64,000 bases of DNA from CBDCWT01 sp965223305 (GCA_965223305.1 CBDCWT010000084.1:124001-188000), one strand, 5' to 3'. Positions 34,468 to 43,212 are shown, counted from the stretch's first letter. The notes: generated from the letters alone by a model not told the origin. Numbers and translations are program-made.

Positions 34468-35361
34468 TCACTGCCAATCCAGGCCGACGTCGAGCGACCG
34501 TGCGGAATGAGTCAACGCGCCCACGCTAATTCGTTCGACGCCGCTGGCGGCGACGTCGGCCACTGTTTCCAGAGTGATGCCTCCCGATGCCTCCAGTTCG
34601 GCCGAAGACTCGGCCTCGTTCCGCAGGTGGACCGCGGTCCGTAGCTCCTCGAGCGACATGTTATCCAGCAGGACGATGTCGGGCGTGGCGGGCAGAACGC
34701 GCTCGAGTTGCGCCAGGGTGTCGACTTCGATTTCGATAGCAATGGACGAATTGGGGCGGTTTTCACTGAGGAACTGCCTGACCTGCCGTACTGCGCGGGC
34801 GGGATCCTGTGTGCCGAAGTGGGCGAGATGATTGTCTTTGATCAACACAGCGTCGAACAAACCCGTGCGGTGATTACGTCCACCGCCGCATCTGACCGCG
34901 TATTTCTCCAAGCGTCGCCAACCGGGGGTTGTCTTGCGCGTATCGAAGATCCGCGCATTGGTACCCTCCACGGCGTCGGCATAACGGCGCGTGAGGGTGG
35001 CGATTCCTGAGAGCCGGCCTAGGAAATTCAGGATCAACCGTTCCGAGGTAAGCAGGTCGCGTGCTGGGCCGCTGAGCAGGGCGATCTGCTGGCCTTGACC
35101 GATGGCGTCTCCGTCCGACGCCCGCGGCTCCCAGGCGGCTGCGATGTTCATCTCCCGCAGCACCAGTTCGGCGACCGGCAATCCCGCCAGCCGTCCGTGC
35201 TCGCGGGCCACAATCGCAGCGGTTGCGGTGGCATCCGCGTCGACCAACGACAGCGTGGTGATGTCGAAGAATCGGTCGAGGTCCTCCCGAACCGCCAACC
35301 GGATCAACTGGCGGCAGTCGTCGATCGGCTGTTCATCCCACACGATCTGTTGGAAAGGCAT
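34468..35361 (-). CDS. nadC: Nicotinate-nucleotide pyrophosphorylase (carboxylating)
   Basis: 297 residues. It converts quinolinate and PRPP to nicotinate mononucleotide, CO2 and PPi in de novo NAD synthesis. Motifs: REDLDRFFDITTLSLVDAD near the N terminus; GQQIALLSGPARDLLTSERLILNFL; and the PRPP/quinolinate site RKTTPGWRRLEKYAVRCGGGRNHR followed by LIKDNHLAHFG. The C-terminal part has IEIEVDTLAQLERVL, IVLLDNMS and LEASGGITLETV, the typical TIM-like barrel strands. The length fits the family. No other nad genes lie nearby. Confidence 0.96.
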   Translation of the reverse strand: MPFQQIVWDEQPIDDCRQLIRLAVREDLDRFFDITTLSLVDADATATAAIVAREHGRLAGLPVAELVLREMNIAAAWEPRASDGDAIGQGQQIALLSGPARDLLTSERLILNFLGRLSGIATLTRRYADAVEGTNARIFDTRKTTPGWRRLEKYAVRCGGGRNHRTGLFDAVLIKDNHLAHFGTQDPARAVRQVRQFLSENRPNSSIAIEIEVDTLAQLERVLPATPDIVLLDNMSLEELRTAVHLRNEAESSAELEASGGITLETVADVAASGVERISVGALTHSARSLDVGLDWQ

Positions 35362-35508
35362 CGGTCTCTCTCGTCGCTGGCCTTTCTGACGGCTCGGCCG
35401 TACGATTCTTCAAGCGCTGGCCGGCTAACCCTTGCCAGCGAGTCGATAGGTATGACTGCATCATAGCGGAGATACCGAGTACGCGGGGCAGCAGCGCGGA
35501 GCAGGGGC

Positions 35509-35913
35509 ATGCAAGAGTTCCGTTGGCCGCTTCGAATTCAGCGGCGCGACCAGCTTGTTCTAGCCACAGTGTCATTGGTACTCTGGTTATGGCTCATTGC
35601 GTCCTTACTGAGGCAGGGGATTCATCGCGGAGAGCTGGTGGACGTCGATCGCGCACGGGTCGCGCCCGTGTTATTTCGGCTTGACGTCAACCAGGCGGAC
35701 TGGCCTGAATTGGCGCTACTACCGGGAATCGGCGAGTTGAGAGCGAGGCGGATTGTCGAGCTTCGCGAGTCAAGAGGTCCTTTTCAAGAACACGAGCAAC
35801 TGCTACGAGTCAAGGGAATCGGGCCCAAGACCTTAGAGCGAATTCGGCCTTTCTTGTTGCCCTGTCGGAAGCCGGTGAGGCTTGTGACTCCAGGCGAGAG
35901 GTCCGATACTTGA
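35509..35913 (+). CDS. ComEA-like helix-hairpin-helix membrane protein
   Basis: 134 residues. One N-terminal membrane helix (LVLATVSLVLWLWLIASLL) is followed by a tandem HhH DNA-binding domain of the ComEA type: FRLDVNQADWPELALLPGIGELRARRIVELRESRG and LLRVKGIGPKTLERIRPFLL. ComEA proteins bind DNA at the membrane during uptake; short planctomycete members are of uncertain function. The uvrB gene begins 39 bp downstream on the same strand and may be co-transcribed. Confidence 0.88.
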   Translation: MQEFRWPLRIQRRDQLVLATVSLVLWLWLIASLLRQGIHRGELVDVDRARVAPVLFRLDVNQADWPELALLPGIGELRARRIVELRESRGPFQEHEQLLRVKGIGPKTLERIRPFLLPCRKPVRLVTPGERSDT

Positions 35914-35952
35914 GCTGAAAATATTTGTTCAACTCTCCTTGAGGGTTTTCTC

Positions 35953-38022
35953 GTGCACTTTCAGTTGGAAGCGCCATATTCGCCTTCGGGCGATCAACCG
36001 TCGGCGATCGACCGATTAGTAGCCAACTTGCGGGAACGTCGTCCCCACCAAGTACTGATGGGCGTCACGGGTTCTGGCAAGACGTTCACGATGGCCAACG
36101 TGATCCAGTCGATCGGCCAACCGACGCTCGTCATTTCACACAACAAGACACTGGCCGCTCAGTTGTACGCCGAGTTCAAGGAGTTCTTTCCTCGCAACGC
36201 GGTGCACTATTTCGTTAGTTACTACGATTACTATCAACCCGAAGCCTATATTCCTCAGCGGGACATCTATATCGAGAAGGACGCTTCGATCAACTCCGAG
36301 ATCGACCGACTGCGGCTGGCAGCGACGAGCGCCTTGGTCAGCCGGCGAGATGTCATCATCGTGGCCAGCGTTTCCAGTATCTACGGTTTGGGCTCTCCCG
36401 CAGACTACCGTTCGATGATGGTGGCGCTGCGGACCGGTCAGGCCATTGACCGGGATGACCTGCTGAGAAAGTTGATCGACATCCAGTACGAGCGAAACGA
36501 CGTTGCCTTTGAACGAGGCCGGTTTCGCGTGCGCGGCGATTGTGTGGAGTTGTGGCCGTCCTATGAGGAATTCGCCTATCGCTTTGAGTTCTGGGGTGAC
36601 GAAGTGGATCAGCTGTCGCTGATTCATCCGACTTCAGGCGAGACGATTGCGACCGAGCAAGAGCTGTTTGTCTACCCGGCCAAGCACTTCGTGATGCCCG
36701 AGGAGCGGATTGCCCAGGCAATCGAAGCGATCCGGGACGAGTTGGAAGAGCAACTGGAGAAATTCCGCGCCCAAGGCAAGTTGCTGGAAGCGCAGCGATT
36801 GAACGCGCGGACCCGCTACGACATTGAAATGATGTTGGAGACGGGGCACTGCCGCGGGATCGAGAACTACAGTCGCCCGCTTTCAGGCCGGCCAGCCGGC
36901 GCCGCTCCTTATACGCTCTACGACTTTTTCCCTGACGACTTCTTGCTGTTTGTTGACGAATCCCACGTCACCATTCCCCAGGTTCGAGCTATGTTTGCCG
37001 GTGACCAGAGCCGCAAACAAACGCTAGTCGAGCATGGGTTCCGTCTACCGAGTGCTTTAGACAATCGACCACTGAAGTTCGCAGAATGGGAGAAGAAAGT
37101 CTCGCGGCAGATCTTCGTTTCAGCAACTCCTGGCGACTATGAGCTCGAACGGACCGGTGGCGAGATTGTCGAGCAGGTCATCCGACCCACAGGGTTGCTT
37201 GACCCGGAGGTGGAGGTCGCTCCGGCTCGGAATCAGGTTTCGCATCTGGTCGCGCAGATTCGAGAGCGGACGGCGAAGGGCGAGCGAGTGCTGGTCACCG
37301 CATTGACTAAACGACTGGCCGAAGACCTCTCGGCCTATCTGAATGAGCAGGGCGTGGCCTGCAAGTGGTTGCACAGCGAGTTGGACGCATTTGAGCGCGT
37401 CGAGCTGCTGCGCGATCTCCGCGAAGGACGTTTCGATGTGCTGGTGGGCGTCAACTTGCTGAGAGAGGGACTCGACCTTCCCGAAGTATCGCTTGTCGCC
37501 ATTCTGGATGCGGACAAGGAGGGCTTCTTGCGCAGCGAGACCTCCTTGATTCAGACGATCGGCCGTTCGGCCCGAAATGTAAACGCCAAGGTGATCCTCT
37601 ATGGCGACAAAGTAACCGACTCGATGCAACGTGCCATCGACGAGACCTCGCGGCGGAGGGAGCTGCAGCAGTCTTATAACGAACAGCATGGCATCACTCC
37701 CGCGACGATTCGCAAGAATATCCGCTCGGGAATCGAGGCGGAGGCTGATGCGCACCGGCAAGCCAACGAAGCGGCTGGTCGTAGCGACGATGAGGTGATT
37801 ATCACGCAAGAGTACATCAACGAATTGGAAGTGGAGATGATGGCGGCCGCCGAGTCGTTGGAGTTCGAGCGTGCTGCAGAGCTGCGGGATCGCATTGTGC
37901 AGCTGGGCGAGTCGATCGGGGCCAAGCTCCACGAAGTTCCGGCCCGGCCGGCCAAACCCAAGCGCCGTAAACGGCGGGGCGGCAAGACGGGCGACAAAGT
38001 TCCCAGGCCCAAAAGGGGGTGA
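35953..38022 (+). CDS. uvrB: Excinuclease ABC subunit B
   Basis: 689 residues from GTG 35953. It is the damage-verifying helicase-like component of nucleotide excision repair, working with UvrA and UvrC. Visible motifs: MGVTGSGKTFTMANV (Walker A, about residue 36), the YYDYYQPEAYIP beta-hairpin that clamps DNA, LLFVDESHVTIPQ (Walker B), FVSATPGDYE, VLVTALTKRLAEDL, GVNLLREGLDLPEVSLVAILDADKEGFLRS, and QTIGRSARN. The C terminus has the UVR helical motif (EMMAAAESLEFERAAELRDRI) that contacts UvrC, and a Lys/Arg-rich tail. Length is typical. Confidence 0.98.
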   Translation: MHFQLEAPYSPSGDQPSAIDRLVANLRERRPHQVLMGVTGSGKTFTMANVIQSIGQPTLVISHNKTLAAQLYAEFKEFFPRNAVHYFVSYYDYYQPEAYIPQRDIYIEKDASINSEIDRLRLAATSALVSRRDVIIVASVSSIYGLGSPADYRSMMVALRTGQAIDRDDLLRKLIDIQYERNDVAFERGRFRVRGDCVELWPSYEEFAYRFEFWGDEVDQLSLIHPTSGETIATEQELFVYPAKHFVMPEERIAQAIEAIRDELEEQLEKFRAQGKLLEAQRLNARTRYDIEMMLETGHCRGIENYSRPLSGRPAGAAPYTLYDFFPDDFLLFVDESHVTIPQVRAMFAGDQSRKQTLVEHGFRLPSALDNRPLKFAEWEKKVSRQIFVSATPGDYELERTGGEIVEQVIRPTGLLDPEVEVAPARNQVSHLVAQIRERTAKGERVLVTALTKRLAEDLSAYLNEQGVACKWLHSELDAFERVELLRDLREGRFDVLVGVNLLREGLDLPEVSLVAILDADKEGFLRSETSLIQTIGRSARNVNAKVILYGDKVTDSMQRAIDETSRRRELQQSYNEQHGITPATIRKNIRSGIEAEADAHRQANEAAGRSDDEVIITQEYINELEVEMMAAAESLEFERAAELRDRIVQLGESIGAKLHEVPARPAKPKRRKRRGGKTGDKVPRPKRG

Positions 38023-38106
38023 GGAGAGGCTTGCGGGGCGCGGTGGGCACGCTTCCGGGAATAATTCTCGGCGATTCTGGATCTAACGTTGCGAGGACAG
38101 GTCCCG

Positions 38107-38721
38107 GTGGATCGTACTGAAAAGCCACAAGCCGAGGCTCCATCTGACGTTGCGTCTGACGTCGCTGGTCCGCAGATGCGTCAGATGGTGCTGGTCTACT
38201 ACCAAGATGTCTACCGTTACGCCTATCGCTTGGCGGGCTGCCCAGCCGATGCCGAGGATCTGACCCAGCAGACTTTCTTGCTGGCCCATCGCAAGCTGCA
38301 TCAACTGCGAGACATCGAAAGAGCAAGATCGTGGCTGTTTGCCATCCTGCGAAGTTGTTTCTTGAAGAGCTGTCGGCAGTCCCGTCCCGCGACGGGTCAG
38401 TCGCTGGCCGTGGACGAGATCCCCGACCGGGGCGGCAAAGAGAGTGACTTGGACACCGAGCGATTGCAAGCAGCGATCAACGATCTTCCCGAGGAGTTCA
38501 GGTTGGTAGTGATGATGTTCTATTTCGAGCAGCTATCGTACAAGGAGATTGCTGATCAGCTGCAGTTACCAGCGGGGACGGTGATGAGCCGTCTGTCGCG
38601 CGCCAAGGGGCGGCTCCGAAAACTGTTGTTGGCCCGCGGCGGTTCCGGTTTTCATTCGGAACCACCGGGATGCCAGCTCTACCGAGCAGCACCACGTCGC
38701 GGGGAGGTATTCTTGGATTGA
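38107..38721 (+). CDS. ECF sigma factor (sigma-70 family)
   Basis: About 204 residues from GTG 38107, preceded by GAGGACAGG; an upstream TTG at 38089 is an alternative. Region 2: VYYQDVYRYAYRLAGCPADAEDLTQQTFLLAHRKL and RARSWLFAILRSCFLKS. Region 4: LQAAINDLPEEFRLVVMMFYFEQLSYKEIADQLQLPAGTVMSRLSRAKGRLRKLL. This is a conventional ECF type, unlike the kinase-linked one at 16013. The next gene, 30 bp downstream, encodes a single-span membrane protein that is probably its anti-sigma factor. Confidence 0.93.
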   Translation: MDRTEKPQAEAPSDVASDVAGPQMRQMVLVYYQDVYRYAYRLAGCPADAEDLTQQTFLLAHRKLHQLRDIERARSWLFAILRSCFLKSCRQSRPATGQSLAVDEIPDRGGKESDLDTERLQAAINDLPEEFRLVVMMFYFEQLSYKEIADQLQLPAGTVMSRLSRAKGRLRKLLLARGGSGFHSEPPGCQLYRAAPRRGEVFLD

Positions 38722-38751
38722 TCCCATGCCCGTTTCAGCGTCAGTGAAAAG

Positions 38752-39543
38752 ATGAACAAATACAAGCAGTTTCGTGTGGCGGTCGATGCCTGCCGCCCGG
38801 GGTACGCGGATTGGGAAATGTCCGAACTGGCAGCACTTCGAGAGCAGCTTGATGATCAAGAACTGCGTGCTGTGTTGGAACGGTCGCAACAGTTTGATGC
38901 GTGGGTGCAAGAGCACTTGCATGACGTTGAAGTCCCCGAGGGTCTGGCGGACCGGCTGTTGGCCGGTCTTTCGATAGGGGCACTGCAGGATGACTTGCCC
39001 GACGACGCTCGCTGCGCACCAGGAGCAGACCAGATCGACGTTGACCGGCGTTTCGACTGGCGGACAATGTTGGCTCTGGCGATGTCGATGGCCGCAGTCG
39101 TCGCCTTCGTTGTCGCGTTGACGGTGTGGGATCGTCCGCGGGAGGTATTCTCAGCGGGGCAACTGCAGGGACTAGCATTGAGTTGGCCGGATGAGATCTC
39201 GTCTGCTGGCTGGCGCGCGATCGACGATCCTACTTTCTCGGGTAGTCCACCTAACTCACCCTTAGGAAGGGCAGTGCGACGGTGGAAAGTCGTCGAATTG
39301 CCAGAGGTTTCCCAGGTCATTGGCTATCAGCTACCAGGTGTCGGCCCGGCGATGGCTTATCTCTTCGAGATACCTGCCCGCCGCGCCAATGTCTCGGCGG
39401 TAACGCCACCGCGGCGGCCTTTTGCCACGCAGGGAGTTTGCGTTGGAATTTGGAAGCAGGGCAGTTCCGTCTATGTGCTGGTCGTGAAGGGCGAGCGTGC
39501 AGAAGATCACTATTTGCGCATGATTCAAACAAAAGTCGTGTAG
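38752..39543 (+). CDS. Single-span membrane protein, probable anti-sigma factor
   Basis: 263 residues. The N-terminal ~100 residues are soluble, acidic and helical (LAALREQLDDQELRAVLER), without a clear zinc-binding HxxxCxxC motif. A single membrane helix follows at about 105-127 (MLALAMSMAAVVAFVVALTVW). The C-terminal ~130-residue domain is predicted extracytoplasmic. This topology, and the position directly after an ECF sigma gene, fit an anti-sigma factor whose cytoplasmic part holds the sigma factor at the membrane. This is inferred from context; the sequence has no family signature I recognise. Confidence 0.65.
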   Translation: MNKYKQFRVAVDACRPGYADWEMSELAALREQLDDQELRAVLERSQQFDAWVQEHLHDVEVPEGLADRLLAGLSIGALQDDLPDDARCAPGADQIDVDRRFDWRTMLALAMSMAAVVAFVVALTVWDRPREVFSAGQLQGLALSWPDEISSAGWRAIDDPTFSGSPPNSPLGRAVRRWKVVELPEVSQVIGYQLPGVGPAMAYLFEIPARRANVSAVTPPRRPFATQGVCVGIWKQGSSVYVLVVKGERAEDHYLRMIQTKVV

Positions 39544-39559
39544 CTGGATGGCCGGGGAC

Positions 39560-39820
39560 GGTGATCCAACATCAGCCGCAGGGTGTTAGCCGGCGGTTTC
39601 CACCCGTAACTGTAGCAGGCACACTCCGTGTGCCGTCCGCCAGAAGCAGAGTAAACGCGAAACCGATGCGCGGGAAAACGGCTCGGCAGGAGCCTCGCCC
39701 TCCCGAGCCGTGCTGCCACCACTGTCGCAACCGAAAGTCCCTTCTCCCCGCCGGGGAGAAGGTGGCCGAAGGCCGCGACCCGGGGGATCAGCCGCTGGGC
39801 GTTAGCCCACGGTTCCCACC
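39560..39820. repeat. Composite repeat block
   Basis: Contains a diverged CAGCCGCAGGGTGTTAGCCG module (39572), GGCACACTCCGTGTGCCG (39618), CGGCAGGAGCCTCGCCCTCC (39683), a CTTCTCCCCGCCGGGGAGAAG hairpin (39740) with GGCCGAAGGCC, and CAGCCGCTGGGCGTTAGCCC (39785). The order mirrors 24832-25080. Bases 39821-40024 show no gene. Confidence 0.8.
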
Positions 39821-40024
39821 ACAACCGGATGCTCACCCTTGCGGCTGCGTCGTCCCCCGAGCGAAGGCCGGCGAGAGTTATCTGGCCGGCAAACTCACTG
39901 CGATCCCGCAGGCTGGCTCAACCGCTAACGACCACCCCGGCCAAATCCAGCTAATCTCAATCGATCCGGCCAGCCGAATCGTGTATCGGAGGCGCCGTTT
40001 CAACTCGACTGATCATCAGGAACC

Positions 40025-40372
40025 ATGTCCATGAGACAACTCACCTTTGCGATCGCACTGACGTTACTGGTTTGCGCGACTGCGGGTGCCCAAGACCAGC
40101 CGGAAGCCCGACCGAACAGTGGCCAAGGAAGCGGCTACTACATGGACCGTGAAGCTGCTGCCCGCGCGGCGATCCAGCAACGTGCGGCGTGGAAGGCGGC
40201 TCAGCGACAAGCTCGACTGGAAATGTACCGTTGGTACGGTTACTCACCACTAAGACCGCCGGTCGATCCGATCATGGGCTCCATGGGCTCCTCCATTCGG
40301 TGGATGGGCCCGATCGTCTACTACCGGTTTCCTGGCACTTTTCTTCGCCGTACCGCGCCGATTCCCCAGTGA
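40025..40372 (+). CDS. Small secreted protein, unknown function
   Basis: 115 residues from ATG 40025 with AGGA just upstream. The N terminus is a clear signal peptide (MSMRQLTFAIALTLLVCATAGAQ, cleavage after AGA). The mature part is basic and rich in Ala, Arg, Tyr, Trp and Pro, with MYRWYGYSPLRPPVDP and RWMGPIVYYRFPGTF. I do not recognise a domain. Similar small Tyr/Trp/Pro-rich exported proteins are common in planctomycetes, but no function is established to my knowledge. Confidence 0.7.
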   Translation: MSMRQLTFAIALTLLVCATAGAQDQPEARPNSGQGSGYYMDREAAARAAIQQRAAWKAAQRQARLEMYRWYGYSPLRPPVDPIMGSMGSSIRWMGPIVYYRFPGTFLRRTAPIPQ

Positions 40373-40858
40373 ACGAGCCGAAGGCCGGATCCAGTTGGTC
40401 CTCTTGGACTCGTGGTTGGGAACACGAGTGACCATCGAATCGCCGCACGAGTTGGCAGCCAGCTTCTCGCAGAGGGGCGATCGTGCTGAAGCAGGAGCAA
40501 GAGGCGTTGGGCAGGCAGGCCGCGTTGCCGACACCTCACAAGGCCCAGCTTCCCGAGCCGTGTTGCGGGGACTACTTGTGACGGTTCGATGCACAGTCGC
40601 CTGACGAAAACGTGGCGATTTTTCGGTGAAACAGCTTCCTTCTCGGTGCCCAACAGGCGATAATCGGGGCGAAATTCTTCAGGAGCGTCATCTGCGCAGT
40701 CGATCTGCGGTGGCAGCCGTCGTGGCAAGTTGCGACGACGACCAGGATACGGCCGAGCGCTACAGCCGCGACCCGTCATGGCAGTCCAGCCATCCCACGG
40801 CGAACGGGGCTTGGCCGCAGCAGTATCAAGCCGGTTGAGCATGTTGAGGGGTGTCCTA
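40373..40858. other. 486-bp gap, no recognised feature
   Basis: Short frames exist on both strands but lack ribosome binding sites, domains or consistent codon bias. None of the repeat families described elsewhere is clearly present, which is unusual for a gap of this size in this window. GAGGGG at 40845-40850 is the probable ribosome site for the following gene. Confidence 0.5.
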
Positions 40859-41338
40859 ATGCTGTTGAGCTACTATGTGGTGGATACGGAACACCAGTTG
40901 CGGCGAGTGGAGCGGGAAGTTGTCGAAGAGGTCTGGAGTGGTGATCGCTCGGCCTCGGCGCTGGATCATGATGTTGGAGACGAGCTGAGGGTCATCTCGG
41001 TGCTGTGCGACGATGCGGAGTTGCAACCGCAGATCTGCTTCTTTGTCCGAGCGCAGGTTCGTGACGGCGCCATTACAGAACAATCGCGGCACGAAGCCTA
41101 CGAGGCATTGACAGTCCACCAGAGGCGCGACGCAGACATCTATCCCGACAGTGAGCAGTTCGAGGGATGGCCGAATGACTGGCAGCGTCAGCTGGCTGTG
41201 GCGCTGGATATTCCGGCCATTCGATTGCAAAAGGTCGGTGTTGGAGGGCCGCTGGTGATGTCGGATCTGTGGGGATACTCGATCGATCGCATTCTCGAGT
41301 ACTTTGACGAGGCAACAGAGCACGGAGCAGGGGAGTAA
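40859..41338 (+). CDS. Hypothetical protein
   Basis: 159 residues from ATG 40859 (GAGGGG 8 bp upstream). The in-frame extension upstream to 40730 lacks a ribosome site. The sequence is hydrophilic and acidic (for example RRVEREVVEEVW, DHDVGDELRVISVLCDD, YPDSEQFEGWPNDWQRQLAVAL, SIDRILEYFDEAT). There is no signal peptide or membrane helix, and I recognise no family. The codon pattern and sustained amphipathic segments suggest a real cytoplasmic protein. The stop codon touches a palindromic repeat that starts at 41339. Confidence 0.6.
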   Translation: MLLSYYVVDTEHQLRRVEREVVEEVWSGDRSASALDHDVGDELRVISVLCDDAELQPQICFFVRAQVRDGAITEQSRHEAYEALTVHQRRDADIYPDSEQFEGWPNDWQRQLAVALDIPAIRLQKVGVGGPLVMSDLWGYSIDRILEYFDEATEHGAGE

Positions 41339-41463
41339 GGAGTCGTCCAACAATAAGTTGCCGATATTCATCCCCCTCACCCTGCCCTCTCCCTCTGCTA
41401 TTCTCGCTGCGCGAGGCAGGCGAGAGGGAACAGAAGTCGGCTACTTATTGTTGTACAGCGCCT
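41339..41463. repeat. Palindromic repeat directly after a stop codon, copy 1 (about 125 bp)
   Basis: Outer arms GGAGTCGTCCAACAATAAGT and, inverted, AGGCGCTGTACAACAATAAG are imperfect complements; inner arms are CCCTGCCCTCTCCC with GGCAGGCGAGAGGG around TATTCTCGCTGCGCGAG. A second copy occupies 50676-50792. Both start within 6 bp of a stop codon, so they may serve as 3' end hairpins. Confidence 0.8.
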
Positions 41464-41567
41464 AAAGAGGGGAAACGAAGGTGGTGGCAAAGCATGTGGC
41501 TCTCGGGTCGGAGGGCATGCCGCGTGCTTGTTGACGTGAACGGTTACTCATCTCATGGAGCGAAGTG

Positions 41568-42038
41568 ATGTCCATCGCACACACAAGCAGCATGCGAATC
41601 GAAAAACACGCGGGGCCGCATCGCACCGCGCATCTTGCTGGATTTGCCGAGCCTTTGAACTTCGGAATTCACGGAGGAATCAAGGACTTCTACCAAAACA
41701 AGTACGGTCGGGAGATCAGTGGTCCAGAGTACCCTGCAACTCTCGACCATATGATCGCCGGTGTCGCCGGTTGACTGACCGGTACACTGGGAGCCGCGCT
41801 GGACGCGCGGGAGATTTCTTCAGCAGACAACTTGGTGGCTGACGTAGAAGGCGACATTGCTGAGGTCGATGGGGTACTCCGCATCACCGAGATCAGGCTC
41901 CGCTATACGGCCAAAGTTGCCCCGGCGGACCGCGAGCGAGCGGAACGCGCGGTGGCAACACACGCGGAAAAATGTCCTGCCTATCAGTCGGTCAAGAACT
42001 GCATCCGTTGCACGTGGGAACTGACGTACGCCGAGTGA
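41568..42038 (+). CDS. OsmC-family peroxiredoxin with in-frame TGA (probable selenocysteine)
   Basis: One continuous frame of 156 residues from ATG 41568 (GGAG 7 bp upstream) to TGA 42036, broken only by TGA at 41772 (residue 69). Before it comes YPATLDHMIAGVAG, after it LTGTLGAALDAREI. In the OsmC family this position holds the peroxidatic Cys (as in ...AGC-LTGTL). The second catalytic Cys is present in HAEKCPAYQSV (Cys136), 67 residues later, matching the Cys59/Cys125 spacing of E. coli OsmC. Reading frame and composition continue unchanged across the TGA. OsmC proteins reduce organic hydroperoxides. Sec in place of Cys is known for OsmC-like selenoproteins in metagenomic surveys. A recent nonsense mutation is the alternative; it would have had to strike exactly the catalytic codon. 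Confidence 0.8.
41794..41810 (+). promoter_or_regulatory. Candidate bacterial SECIS hairpin after the OsmC TGA
   Basis: CCGCGC (41794-41799) pairs perfectly with GCGCGG (41805-41810) around the loop UGGAC. The loop starts 25 nt after the TGA ending at 41774. This satisfies the usual bacterial rules for a SelB-binding element: a small apical loop, a G among its first two bases, and a 16-37 nt distance from UGA. Because it lies in GC-rich coding sequence, a chance hairpin is possible. Confidence 0.55.
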
Positions 42039-42184
42039 GCGTACGCGTCAGCAGCAGCCCGAGTAGTTTGCACCGCTATTTGAGATTGCGCTTTTCGTAG
42101 TCCGTTGGGCGCAGGTTTCGTAACCCGCAGCGTCAGTGTTGATGTTGCGCTATTCGGCGGCTGGCAGAGACAGACAGGTCAAAT

Positions 42185-42463
42185 TTGTCCCGTTTTTCGT
42201 AACCCGAAGCGTTAGCGAGGGGGAGTTGGTGTACCAACGTAGATAATTCCCTCGCTCACGCTTCGGGTTCCGACTGAGAAAACGCGCAACATCAAAAGGC
42301 GTCAGCATCGACGCAAGTTATCCCTCGCTTACGCTTCGGGTTCCGATTGAGGCGATGCGCAACTTCAGAACCTACGCTCCGGGTTCCAATTGAGGCGAAC
42401 GCGCAACTTTACAAAAGGTCAGGGAGTCACGGTTAGCGCACCCAACGCAGGTCATTCACTCGC
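42185..42463. repeat. Cluster of CGTAACCCGAAGCG-type repeats
   Basis: CGTAACCCGAAGCGTTAGCG (42198), CCCTCGCTCACGCTTCGGG (42250), CCCTCGCTTACGCTTCGGG (42320) and diverged CCTACGCTCCGGGTTCC (42371), linked by repeated GCGCAACTTCA / GCGCAACATCA spacers. The same family is at 23165-23345 and 45683-45760. Part of it continues into the 3' end of the leftward gene at 42464. No other gene is seen in 42039-42463. Confidence 0.75.
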
Positions 42464-42937
42464 TTACGCGCCGGGTTTCGATTGTTGCGCTGGTGCAACT
42501 TCATAACACAGGTACCAGGGATAGCCTCGTTCGACAGCTCGTCGGTCGGGTGATTTGCCGGGCCGTCCCGGCAGCAGCGTTTGAGGGTCCACGGCGCCTG
42601 CGGGGAATTGATTCATGTTCCGCTGTTGATCCTCTTCTCGCAGAAAGAAAGCGCGCCGCAGGTAGGCGCCCGATTTCGGGCAGAGCGGTGCATCTGCCAC
42701 GAGGGTCGAGTAGCCGAAGAGGATTCCCGAGTCGCTGACCCTGAGGCGTTTGCGGCGTGACGGGACTCGCACGTACGCTACGCGGACGAAGTCCAGGGTC
42801 TCGATGGGGTGCAGCCAACAAATACTGCGCTCGTAGCCGAGCTTCCCTGGCGGCGGCCATTGGTGCAGTTTTTCTCGATCGATGAGTGCGACAATTTCGC
42901 TGCTTCCGTCCGGACGGTCGATTTTCCGCCATTTCAT
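42464..42937 (-). CDS. Hypothetical protein
   Basis: 157 residues from ATG 42937, with a perfect AGGAGG ribosome site 7 bp upstream, which is strong evidence for a real gene. The N-terminal half is MKWRKIDRPDGSSEIVALIDREKLHQWPP, then LHPIETLDFVRVAYVRVPSRRKRLRVSD. There is no signal peptide or membrane helix, and I recognise no family. The last residues (APAQQSKPGA) come from the repeat that follows (GCGCCGGGTTTCGATTG on the plus strand), so the native C terminus may have been changed by repeat insertion; the last native-looking part is around YPWYLCYE. Confidence 0.65.
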   Translation of the reverse strand: MKWRKIDRPDGSSEIVALIDREKLHQWPPPGKLGYERSICWLHPIETLDFVRVAYVRVPSRRKRLRVSDSGILFGYSTLVADAPLCPKSGAYLRRAFFLREEDQQRNMNQFPAGAVDPQTLLPGRPGKSPDRRAVERGYPWYLCYEVAPAQQSKPGA

Positions 42938-43212
42938 GGTTGTACCTCCTCTTGCTGTTCCTGTCCGCTTCTCTCTATTCTATTTGCCTCCCGGAGCCGA
43001 AACTCCGATCTCTTACTTTTTGACGCCGCTGACCAGGGCCGAGTTCCATCTCGGCGGCGGCTCTCCCGCGACGTGTTTTGGCGTCGTTTGCCAGCTGCAA
43101 ACCGAGAAAACTGTGGTGGCTGAGCAGGAAGGGTGAAGTTCCGCAGCGGCCGGATGCCGCGGCAGGTTTCAGATTCAGTTCCGCGGTAGGACACTTAGGA
43201 GCGTACAGGCAG

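Noticed and set aside
37120..37932. 270-codon minus-strand frame inside uvrB
   Set aside because: Shadow of uvrB, whose motifs are complete.
41772..41774. OsmC TGA as a simple frameshift or assembly error
   Set aside because: The frame is identical on both sides, so no indel is needed; a base miscall remains possible but would have to hit the catalytic codon exactly.
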